The notes under the pieces were generated by a model. It saw only the letters and a program-made list of their open reading frames with translations. It was not told where the DNA came from and did no database searches. The position numbers and the translations under genes are program-made. From Simkania sp. (lineage in GTDB: Bacteria > Chlamydiota > Chlamydiia > Chlamydiales > Simkaniaceae), in NCBI GenBank assembly GCA_028279205.1, contig JANQSR010000165.1, positions 1 through 5,500 on the forward strand: a DNA stretch of 5,500 bases, in the 5' to 3' direction. Of this stretch, positions 1-5,500 are shown piece after piece (the stretch's first letter is position 1; each line of letters opens with the position of its first letter).

Positions 1-53
1 AAAAAGCAAGTTTGGGGGTGAACTTAGGTCAAGGGTTAGAGACCGTTTCCGCC

Positions 54-1187
54 CTATCGGCTTTGCTGTAAAGTGAAATTTCCAATTTTATTCGGTATAG
101 CTACGTTTCTTTTCAGTCGCTTCTTCCGTTTGTGACGCTCTAAAGCGAGCTGTATAAGCTGGTCGACAAGTTTGGGAAAGGCAAAGTTTCCCAGATCCCA
201 GAGCCTGGGGTAGAGGCTAATTCCCGTAAACCCAGGAATTGTGTTCACTTCACTTAAGAAGAGTGTGCCATCTTTTCGCAAGAAGAAGTCGATACGAGCC
301 ATCCCCTCACATTCTAGCATTGAAAAGGCTCTTTTTGAGAGATTTTGAACTTCTAAAACTATCTTTGGATCGAGTTTTGCTGGTAAGCGGAAGAGAGCCC
401 CTTCGGGATCGAGATATTTTGCTTCATAGGAGTAAAATTCATGTTGAGGGATGATCTCACCAGGCAGTGAGACCCGCACATCGAGATTTCCCAAAACGGC
501 GCACTCAATCTCCCTACCATCGATGAATGTTTCTATTAAGATTTTGTCATCATATTGAAAAGCAGATTCGATCGCTGGTAAAAGTTCTTCAAGGCAATGA
601 ACTTTGCTCATTCCAACTGAAGAGCCCGATCTAGCTGGTTTGACGAAAAGGGGTATTCCCATCTTTTCGATCAAAAAGTTGGGGTCGATCTCTTCGTGCA
701 CTTTTAGAGAGTGAAAAGGGGGGGTTAGGATCCCCCCCTCTTTTAAAAGCCGCTTTGTGATCTCTTTGTCCATACAAATCGAGGAACCCAAAACGCCCGA
801 TCCAACGCAAGGAAGATCTGCAAGCTCAAACAGCCCTTGAACAGTTCCGTCCTCTCCATAGCTTCCGTGAAGGGCGGGAAAGACCACATCTAACCTCTTG
901 CGGAGGATAGAGAGAAAAAAGTGGTCATCTTGGACTGAAGGATCGAAAAAGAGACTATTTTTTTTTACCCCCTCAAAAAGAGAAAACTGCTCATCCTCAA
1001 ATAGAGTAAAAAATTCAGGGCAATTTAGGAAAAACCACTCCCCCTTCTTGTTGATCCCTATGGGAGTTATTTCATATTTTTCCACATCCATGTTTCGGAT
1101 AATATGGAATGCCGAGAAGATAGAGACTTCATGCTCAACCGATTGCCCTCCAAAAAGAACACCGACTCGCACCTTATCTTTTATCAT
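54..1187 (-). CDS. ddl: D-alanine--D-alanine ligase
   Basis: This cytoplasmic ATP-grasp enzyme joins two D-alanines to make the dipeptide added by MurF to the peptidoglycan precursor. All family blocks are present in order in the 377 residues: GGQSVEHEVS at 13-22, HGSYGEDG at 107-114, the ATP-binding KPARSGSSVG at 183-192, the omega-loop segment YEAKY at 254-258, and ARID then EVNTIPGF at 297-320. By comparison with E. coli DdlB, E20, S189/S190, K257, Y258, R298, D300, E313, N315 and S324 match substrate or metal ligands, so the enzyme should be active. The ATG at 1187 follows AGGGGA closely and gives the expected N-terminus. It lies 12 bases after the phoH-like gene and is probably co-transcribed with it. 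Residues 351-377 form a basic tail beyond the usual family end. The gene is not fused to murC, unlike in Chlamydiaceae. It contains a G7/C7 inverted repeat and an A9 run. Confidence 0.96.
   Translation of the reverse strand: MIKDKVRVGVLFGGQSVEHEVSIFSAFHIIRNMDVEKYEITPIGINKKGEWFFLNCPEFFTLFEDEQFSLFEGVKKNSLFFDPSVQDDHFFLSILRKRLDVVFPALHGSYGEDGTVQGLFELADLPCVGSGVLGSSICMDKEITKRLLKEGGILTPPFHSLKVHEEIDPNFLIEKMGIPLFVKPARSGSSVGMSKVHCLEELLPAIESAFQYDDKILIETFIDGREIECAVLGNLDVRVSLPGEIIPQHEFYSYEAKYLDPEGALFRLPAKLDPKIVLEVQNLSKRAFSMLECEGMARIDFFLRKDGTLFLSEVNTIPGFTGISLYPRLWDLGNFAFPKLVDQLIQLALERHKRKKRLKRNVAIPNKIGNFTLQQSR
718..738. repeat. Perfect G7/C7 inverted repeat within ddl
   Basis: Seven G (718-724), a seven-base spacer and seven C (732-738) form a perfect inverted repeat. 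On the ddl sense strand the order is G7, spacer, C7, then TTTT, which resembles a short intrinsic terminator hairpin inside the gene. The bases encode residues 151-157 (GGILTPP), a segment that fits the family, so protein constraint explains part of it but not the choice of ggg ggg and acc ccc cct codons. Confidence 0.9.
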
Positions 1188-1190
1188 GGC

Positions 1191-1196
1191 TCCCCT
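1191..1196 (-). promoter_or_regulatory. Ribosome binding site of ddl
   Basis: AGGGGA lies on the minus strand three bases before the ATG at 1187 and within the 12-base gap after the phoH stop codon. It supports this start and allows ddl to be translated from the phoH transcript. No separate promoter fits between the two genes, although one inside the 3' part of phoH cannot be excluded. Confidence 0.75.
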
Positions 1197-1199
1197 TTT

Positions 1200-2504
1200 T
1201 TATAAAATTTTAGCAGCAAGAGCGGCGAGCTGGGAGCGCTCTGTTTTGCTAAATAGCATATGCCCATAGATTCCATGCGATTTAAATTTCTCAATGACGT
1301 ATGTCAATCCATTTGAATTTTTGTTGAGATAGGGATTATCAATTTGGGTTGGATCTCCCGTCAAAATCACTTTCGTCCCCTTGCCCGCCCTTGAAATGAT
1401 AGCCTTGATCTCATGTGGTGTCAAGTTTTGAGCCTCATCAATAATGATATAGGTATTGGCAAGTGAGCGGCCACGAATAAATGTCACAGCCTCCATCTCT
1501 ATTTTTTCACTCTCCATAATCCACTGCTTGGTTTCTGGAGTCTTTTCAATGCCCGAAATCGACTCACAAATAAATTCGAGATTATCGTAGATGGGCTGCA
1601 TCCAGTTGTAGATTTTCTCCTCTTTTGTTCCTGGTAAATAGCCAATATCTTTGCCTAACGGCATGATGGGTCGACTCACCAAAATGCGACCGTAAACCCC
1701 CTCATCAAACACCTTTCTTAAACCTGCTGTTAGGGCGATCAAGGTTTTTCCCGTTCCAGCTTGACCTACTAATGTGACGAGTTTGATCTCATCGCTAAGA
1801 AGCAGGTTCATTGCACATCGCTGCTTATCGTTTAGAGGACGAACCCCCCAGACCTCCTCATTTTGGGCAGAGAGTCGCTCCATACGCTCCTTTTTCCCAT
1901 TGTACTTGCCAAGTACTGTGGACTCCTCTTTATAAGTAAAACGGCAAAATTCATTGGGAAAAAACTTCTCCTCAGAAAGCTCCAAGTGACCCCGTGTCAT
2001 GAGCTCATCGATCTGCCGTTTTTCCACCTCCAATTTTCGGTAACCACTGTAGAGAGTGTCGAGTGATTCTTTGAGATTTTCATAATCTTGCGCTTCAATC
2101 CCAATAGACTCAGCTTTGATGCGCAAAACAAAATCTTTTGAAATCATGATCACCACTTCATACCCTTGCTGTTTGATGCGGTAAGCAGCAAACAGAATCC
2201 GGTGTTTTTTCGGTTCGAGAGAAAGGGGAAACCCTTTGACCCCCTCCTTTTTGTCATCGATAAAGATCGACAAAAAACTTCCATTTTCAAGTAAAGCCCC
2301 CTTAAAAATGCTCCCTTGTAACCCTTCTATAAAACGGATCACCTGCCTTGCGTTCTTTCCAAGTTCATCACTAAACCGTTTGAGTTTGTCGAGCTCTTCT
2401 AAAACAACAAGTGGGATGACAATGTTGCTGTTTTGGAACTTCAAAATCGCCTCTGGATCGTGAAGAAAGACGTTGGTATCCAAAACAAACACTTTATTCG
2501 ACAT
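1200..2504 (-). CDS. phoH: PIN domain-PhoH family ATPase (PhoH2/YlaK type)
   Basis: The 434-residue protein joins an N-terminal PIN nuclease-like domain (about 4-142) to a C-terminal PhoH ATPase domain (about 222-434). This is the PhoH2/YlaK architecture, for which RNA unwinding and cleavage have been described in mycobacteria. The PIN part shows VLDTNVFLHD at 7-16, LEELDKLK at 35-42 and SKDFVLRIKA at 122-131. The ATPase part shows Walker A GQAGTGKT at 247-254, RPIMPLGKDIGYLPG at 278-292, Walker B IIIDEAQN at 353-360, LTGDPTQID at 381-389 and the family ending TERSQLAALAAKIL. The usual acidic DNRIL motif of the PIN domain reads KHRIL at 100-104, so nuclease activity is uncertain. The ATG at 2504 has AGGAG seven bases upstream. 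The gene is first in a likely two-gene unit with ddl. Its cellular role is not evident from the context. Confidence 0.95.
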   Translation of the reverse strand: MSNKVFVLDTNVFLHDPEAILKFQNSNIVIPLVVLEELDKLKRFSDELGKNARQVIRFIEGLQGSIFKGALLENGSFLSIFIDDKKEGVKGFPLSLEPKKHRILFAAYRIKQQGYEVVIMISKDFVLRIKAESIGIEAQDYENLKESLDTLYSGYRKLEVEKRQIDELMTRGHLELSEEKFFPNEFCRFTYKEESTVLGKYNGKKERMERLSAQNEEVWGVRPLNDKQRCAMNLLLSDEIKLVTLVGQAGTGKTLIALTAGLRKVFDEGVYGRILVSRPIMPLGKDIGYLPGTKEEKIYNWMQPIYDNLEFICESISGIEKTPETKQWIMESEKIEMEAVTFIRGRSLANTYIIIDEAQNLTPHEIKAIISRAGKGTKVILTGDPTQIDNPYLNKNSNGLTYVIEKFKSHGIYGHMLFSKTERSQLAALAAKIL

Positions 2505-2528
2505 AGGCAGTCTCCTTTTTAGCCATTA

Positions 2529-2558
2529 ATCTTACATTTTTTGCACAGTGAAACCCAA
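2529..2558 (-). promoter_or_regulatory. Possible promoter for phoH-ddl
   Basis: On the minus strand TTGGGT (2553-2558) and TAAGAT (2529-2534) are separated by 18 bases, a passable sigma-70-like pair. The -10 element is directly preceded by TG. Initiation near 2522 would leave a leader of about 17 bases that includes AGGAG at 2512-2516. The -35 match is weak, so this is only a candidate. Confidence 0.3.
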
Positions 2559-2737
2559 TGCCCCTTCTGTTTTGATTTACCCAACTTATCAAGGGGAAAA
2601 AAATGATGTTGAAATAGGGTGAGCCTTTGGATGATTTGTCATCAATGTTGAAACAGATGATGCAAATTAGCTGCCAGGTAAGCTTTTGTTTTGAAGTAAC
2701 TCCCATCAATTTCGAATTTTTACCAATCGCGCATTTT

Positions 2738-2767
2738 AAAAGCAAGACGCGCGCTCGTAAGGCGCGT
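2738..2767 (-). terminator. Possible terminator after the GT9 gene
   Basis: On the minus strand ACGCGC (2762-2767) and GCGCGT (2747-2752) form a six-pair GC-rich stem with a nine-base loop, followed by CTTGCTTTT. It starts about 73 bases beyond the GT9 stop codon. The T tract is interrupted and short, so it is only a candidate. If it works, phoH-ddl needs its own promoter. Confidence 0.35.
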
Positions 2768-2840
2768 GAGTAATGCAATATCATGTGACCTTCTCGATTT
2801 TCCAGCGGATAGCGCACCTTCAAGAAAAACCTTAAGTGCC

Positions 2841-3905
2841 TCAACACTTTTGATTGAACCCAGCTTGAAAAAACCAGCGAGAAAAGTGCTCAAATAAAAG
2901 ATCTGCCTCTAGAGTTTTCAAGCAGGCTCCGCTCTTGCATGTACGCAGTCTAGAGCACCTCCTACTCACCCTTTTTCCGTAAGGGCATTCTCCCTGGTAA
3001 GAGGCGTGCCTTTTTCCAGGAGGCTTGTAGATAGAAGAGGCAGTAGGGCCGAAGAAACTATAGGTGGGCGTCTGAGTTGTGGCGGCCAAATGGAGCGCGC
3101 TTGAATCAACGGCAAAGAGCAAATCCATCTGCGCTATCATCTGTTGCCAAACGGGCACAGACATATGGGGAACCAGAAAAGAATTTTTCAAGAGATTTCT
3201 CTTGAGCTGATCCGCCTCTTCTCTCTCTTTTTGATTGCCCCAGACAAGGTAAAATAGGGGAGAAAATTTCTGACCAACCTTTTTCAAAAAATAAGTCCAA
3301 GTCTTTATATCGAGTCTTTTGTTTTCCCAACAAGATCCTATGCAAACCATCACGCGAAAGGGGGCTTTTGGTTGTTTTTCGATCCAAGCGCGCTCTTGAG
3401 CGGAGATCTCAAGATCGATTTGAAAGCTTCCAGAGGGATTTTCCTTAGAAAAAATTTGGGATAAAAGGTCTAAATAGTGCTCATTTATCGGTTTTCTATT
3501 CTCAATATTAAACCTCTTGTTTGTGAATAAAGTGGCAGGCCATTCAGTCACAGAGCAGAGTCCAAATCCAATTTTCTTTTGACTTTTTGCACTCCCAATC
3601 ACAAGACCTGACTTGCAGTTTCCTTGAAAATCGATAGCTAGGTCATAAGAGTGTCGACGCAAAGAGGCGATAGCTGAAAAAGCCTCTTTCCAATGCATCA
3701 GGTTGAAAGGATTACGCCTCCACCTCTTCGTTTCAATTTCGTGCACATATCGGATGTAAGGATGGGCTTTGAGGAGAGAAGCGAACGGCTTTTCCACAAT
3801 CCAGTCAATCGCAGCGCGAGGAAAAAGGCGATGTAAAAAATCAAGGGCGGGAAAGCACTGGATGATATCTCCCAGAGAAGAGGTTCTCACAATCAGGAAT
3901 TTCAT
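2841..3905 (-). CDS. Glycosyltransferase family 9 (heptosyltransferase I-like)
   Basis: This 354-residue GT-B enzyme resembles WaaC-type heptosyltransferases, which add heptose from ADP-heptose to the inner core of lipopolysaccharide at the cytoplasmic face of the inner membrane. The N-terminal motif VRTSSLGDIIQCFPALDFL (6-24) carries the conserved Asp (D13). DWIVE (34-38) and DFQGNCKSG (92-100) follow the WaaC pattern. The C-terminal nucleotide-sugar half has CIGSCWENKRL (188-198), WGNQKERE (222-229), AVDSSALHLAA (265-275) and FFGPT (284-288). A tail after residue 300 holds a cysteine cluster not typical of E. coli WaaC. No signal peptide or membrane segment is seen. The ATG at 3905 is preceded by AGAGAGGGA and gives the standard N-terminus. 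The sugar and acceptor cannot be read from sequence, so another GT9 specificity is possible. It is transcribed divergently from the transporter gene. Confidence 0.9.
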   Translation of the reverse strand: MKFLIVRTSSLGDIIQCFPALDFLHRLFPRAAIDWIVEKPFASLLKAHPYIRYVHEIETKRWRRNPFNLMHWKEAFSAIASLRRHSYDLAIDFQGNCKSGLVIGSAKSQKKIGFGLCSVTEWPATLFTNKRFNIENRKPINEHYLDLLSQIFSKENPSGSFQIDLEISAQERAWIEKQPKAPFRVMVCIGSCWENKRLDIKTWTYFLKKVGQKFSPLFYLVWGNQKEREEADQLKRNLLKNSFLVPHMSVPVWQQMIAQMDLLFAVDSSALHLAATTQTPTYSFFGPTASSIYKPPGKRHASYQGECPYGKRVSRRCSRLRTCKSGACLKTLEADLLFEHFSRWFFQAGFNQKC

Positions 3906-3933
3906 TTTTCCCTCTCTAAAATTTTCAAAAAAA

Positions 3934-3939
3934 AGTATA
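3934..3939 (-). promoter_or_regulatory. Possible -10 element for the GT9 gene
   Basis: TATACT on the minus strand matches the -10 consensus at five of six positions and lies 28 bases before the GT9 start codon. The only -35-like sequence is TTAACC at 3959-3964 with a long 19-base spacer. A run of eight A/T bases (3927-3934) lies just downstream. It sits in the divergent region shared with the transporter promoter. Confidence 0.4.
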
Positions 3940-3951
3940 GATGAAATCGAG

Positions 3952-3979
3952 TTGGACTGGTTAACATGGATATTATGTA
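3952..3979 (+). promoter_or_regulatory. Possible promoter for the transporter gene
   Basis: TTGGAC (3952-3957) and TATGTA (3974-3979) on the plus strand are separated by 16 bases. TATTAT at 3971-3976 is an alternative -10 with a poorer -35. The elements overlap the GT9 promoter region, so the two genes could interfere or be co-regulated. Matches are weak. Confidence 0.25.
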
Positions 3980-4005
3980 GTTTTTACATTAAGGCTCAAT
4001 CAAAA

Positions 4006-5313
4006 ATGCGAAAAAAAGAGGTGATTTTCTCCAACAAACACCCATCAGAGATGTATTTGCTCGCCATCACAGAGATGTGTCAGCGTTTTGCTTACTGGGG
4101 GATCGGCAACCTTTTGGTCTTGCTCCTTGTGACATACTTCAAATATGGAACTTCAAGAGCAACCCACCTTTTTGGTGCTTACACGGGCATTGCTTTCATC
4201 CTTCCCGTTCTAGGCGGTTTTATTTGCGATAAATGGAACTATAAAAGCCCGATCTATATCGGGATGTTTTTGACAGTGATCGGATCCCTTTTGCTCGCAA
4301 CTTTAAAACACTCTTTAATCGTTCCTTCAATTGGACTTGTTGCCTTGGGAGGGGGTCTTTTCACCCCCGCGATCTACTCCCTTCTCGGCACTATTTATAG
4401 CCACAAGCAACACATCAGAGAGGGTGGGTTTTCTATCTATTACTCTTCGGTCAATATCGGGACACTCATCGCCATGATCATTCTTGGTTATTTGCACACA
4501 TTGAACTGGTCATGGGTCTTTTATACCTGCGCTTTTGTCCAGATAATCGGATTTATTCCCTACTTTTTTGCCTTAAAAAAGCTCAAAAAGCTGGAGGTTT
4601 CTCCCCATTACTTTAGATCAAAGAATCAAGACCCCCATCACTTCAAACTCAAAAGACATGAGATCGAAAGAATCATCGTCATCCTCATTATGACTTGCGT
4701 TTCGATTTTCTTTTGGGCGGCCTATAACCAGGTAGGCTCTTCTCTCACACTCTTTGCTCTCAATTACACAGATCGAAACATTGGAGGGTTTGAAGTACCC
4801 ACTCCCTGGGTTACCTCTCTTGAAACCCTCTTTTTGATCATTTTTGCCTTTCCCCTTGCCAAGCTTTACCTTGCTTTGAAACGGATCGGCTCAAGCGCCA
4901 GTCCACCTATGAAAACAGCCCTCAGCCTCTTTTTCATGGGGCTTTGCTTTTTGGTGATGGAGCAGGCCTCACGTCACATTCCACAAGGAGGGCAAGCCAC
5001 CTCCCTGATTAGCCCAAGCTACTTGGTTGTCTCTTTTGGACTGATGGCCTTAGCTGAACTTTTGCTCGCTCCTATTGGGTTATCTCTCGTGACCAATCTC
5101 AGTCCCCACCGCTACCGCGGTCTGCTCACGGGCGTTTGGTTTGTCTGCATTGGAACTGGGTTCTACTCGGGAGGCTACTTTGCTGGATTCATCAACAAGA
5201 TGAGTTGGTCCTCCTTTTTTCAGATTTTTGTCTTCGTCTCCTTTATTCCCGCTTTTATACTCGTGCTCTTTGCAAACAAGCTAGATAAGATGAGACATAT
5301 TGACTATCTGTGA
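4006..5313 (+). CDS. POT/PTR2-family (MFS) transporter, divergent, 12 membrane helices
   Basis: This is a 435-residue inner-membrane transporter related to proton-coupled oligopeptide transporters. Family signatures are EMCQRFAYWG at 23-32 (the ExxERFxYYG block), LPVLGGFICDKW at 66-77, FSIYYSSVNIGTLIA at 142-156, FFWAAYNQVGSSLTLFA at 235-251 and AELLLAPIGLSLVTNLSP at 350-367. Twelve hydrophobic segments can be seen, roughly at 18-45, 53-73, 82-101, 104-131, 143-163, 167-190, 221-252, 267-292, 303-320, 336-364, 372-395 and 400-423. The linker 191-220 is short and charged, so the extra helix pair of most bacterial POTs is absent. Several coupling residues differ: Q26 for Glu, T120 for Lys and N241 for the frequent acidic residue. 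E23, R27 and E351 are kept. The ATG at 4006 is chosen because it gives the usual POT N-terminus; longer in-frame starts run through the GT9 gene. The Shine-Dalgarno (AAGG, 11 bases upstream) is weak. Peptide uptake is likely but not assured. Confidence 0.88.
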   Translation: MRKKEVIFSNKHPSEMYLLAITEMCQRFAYWGIGNLLVLLLVTYFKYGTSRATHLFGAYTGIAFILPVLGGFICDKWNYKSPIYIGMFLTVIGSLLLATLKHSLIVPSIGLVALGGGLFTPAIYSLLGTIYSHKQHIREGGFSIYYSSVNIGTLIAMIILGYLHTLNWSWVFYTCAFVQIIGFIPYFFALKKLKKLEVSPHYFRSKNQDPHHFKLKRHEIERIIVILIMTCVSIFFWAAYNQVGSSLTLFALNYTDRNIGGFEVPTPWVTSLETLFLIIFAFPLAKLYLALKRIGSSASPPMKTALSLFFMGLCFLVMEQASRHIPQGGQATSLISPSYLVVSFGLMALAELLLAPIGLSLVTNLSPHRYRGLLTGVWFVCIGTGFYSGGYFAGFINKMSWSSFFQIFVFVSFIPAFILVLFANKLDKMRHIDYL

Positions 5314-5343
5314 GACTCTCAAAAAGCGAAAGGCGTAAAAGTT

Positions 5344-5500
5344 TCAAAGAAGAGAGAGCGTTTCAAGAAATTGGAAAACAAGACGCACTCCTGCTCCCGT
5401 AGCGAGTGTGAGGTGGTAATGCTCTGGACGATCGAGAAAAGCTGTTCCTGCAATATCCAAATGAACCCAGGATCTCTCTTCTAGCACAAACTCTTTTAAG
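5344..5500 (-). CDS. pepA: Leucyl aminopeptidase, family M17 (C-terminal end only)
   Basis: The minus-strand frame ending in TGA at 5344-5346 encodes the last 51 residues of a protein that continues beyond the right edge of the window. WVHLDIAGTA (local residues 11-20) and LATGAGVRLVFQFLE (32-46) match the conserved end of M17 leucyl aminopeptidases, hexameric metal-dependent cytosolic enzymes that release N-terminal residues from peptides. The metal and catalytic residues lie upstream and are not visible here. The gene converges on the transporter gene with 30 bases between the stops. If the transporter brings in peptides, PepA could help hydrolyse them, but convergent genes are not co-transcribed, so the link is only functional speculation. 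Confidence 0.9.
   Translation of the reverse strand, partial: LKEFVLEERSWVHLDIAGTAFLDRPEHYHLTLATGAGVRLVFQFLETLSLL

Larger units (their letters stand above)
2505..2840. other. 336-base gap between GT9 gene and phoH, no convincing gene
   Basis: No recognised gene, tRNA or intact mobile element was found here. It holds a candidate hairpin terminator for the upstream GT9 gene and a candidate phoH promoter near its right-to-left end. A minus-strand frame is open across the whole gap (2494-2847, GTG start). It overlaps both neighbours by a few bases and has an internal ATG at 2784 preceded by AGAAGG, but its translation is unfamiliar, rich in Ile, Phe, Lys and Arg, and shows no domain. A second minus-strand frame has protein-like stretches interrupted by stops at 2720-2722 and 2639-2644, which could be debris of a lost gene. 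Both readings are speculative. Confidence 0.6.

Noticed and set aside
8..25. Hairpin AAGTT/AACTT followed by GCTTTTT downstream of ddl on the minus strand.
   Set aside because: The stem is only five mostly A-T pairs and the T tract is cut by the window edge, so it is too weak to call a terminator. The remaining bases 1-53 hold nothing else I can support.
239..1269. Plus-strand open frames at 239-454 and 898-1269 opposite ddl.
   Set aside because: They are antisense shadows of ddl with unlikely amino acid composition and no start signals.
1863..2463. Plus-strand open frames at 1863-2066 and 2236-2463 opposite phoH.
   Set aside because: They are antisense shadows of a well-supported gene and show no family features.
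2606..2653. Direct repeat ATGTTGAAA at 2606-2614 and 2645-2653.
   Set aside because: Two nine-base copies 39 bases apart are not enough for an operator, transposon end or array.
2766..2777. GTGAGTAATGCA resembles a segment of the 5' domain of 16S rRNA.
   Set aside because: The match is only about 12 bases, and flanking bases do not follow the rRNA pattern. It is treated as coincidence, although a search of 2740-2820 against rRNA would settle it.
3106..3387. Open frame on the minus strand within the GT9 gene.
   Set aside because: It is a shadow of the GT9 coding sequence in another frame with no recognisable protein.
3769..4005. In-frame extension of the transporter by 79 codons upstream of 4006.
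   Set aside because: It runs through the start of the GT9 gene on the other strand, is not hydrophobic or family-like, and the conserved POT N-terminus begins just after the ATG at 4006.
5311..5321. TGAG-ACT-CTCA hairpin followed by AAAAA between the converging transporter and pepA genes.
   Set aside because: Four base pairs with no T tract on the transporter strand cannot be called a terminator.

Overview
The window carries four complete protein genes and the 3' end of a fifth, with no RNA genes, CRISPR array or intact mobile element. From left to right they are a D-alanine--D-alanine ligase (ddl, minus), a PIN-PhoH ATPase (minus), a 336-base gap with no convincing gene, a family 9 glycosyltransferase of the heptosyltransferase type (minus), a divergently placed POT/PTR2-like membrane transporter (plus), and the C-terminal 51 residues of a leucyl aminopeptidase (pepA, minus) running off the right edge.

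The gene content points to a Gram-negative bacterium that makes peptidoglycan precursors (Ddl) and a lipopolysaccharide core or other surface glycan (GT9), and that imports peptides or similar solutes (POT) and trims peptides in the cytosol (PepA). Gene style, moderate base composition and protein resemblance suggest an environmental member of the Chlamydiota, such as a Waddlia- or Parachlamydia-like lineage. That is an impression from memory and not a proven assignment. If it is right, ddl is free-standing here, unlike the murC-ddl fusion known in Chlamydiaceae.

The minus-strand block reads GT9, then the gap, then phoH and ddl. phoH and ddl are separated by 12 bases and each has a clear Shine-Dalgarno sequence, so they are probably one transcript. 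GT9 and the transporter diverge from a 100-base intergenic region that must hold both promoters. The transporter and pepA converge with a 30-base gap.

Most worth a second look is the transporter. It has the POT fold signatures but lacks the two extra helices of bacterial POTs and several residues of the proton-coupling network. Other points are a perfect G7/C7 inverted repeat and an A9 run inside ddl, a missing acidic residue in the PIN domain of the PhoH protein, a cysteine cluster near the end of the glycosyltransferase, and possible gene debris in the 336-base gap. I did not find a clear new multi-gene system.
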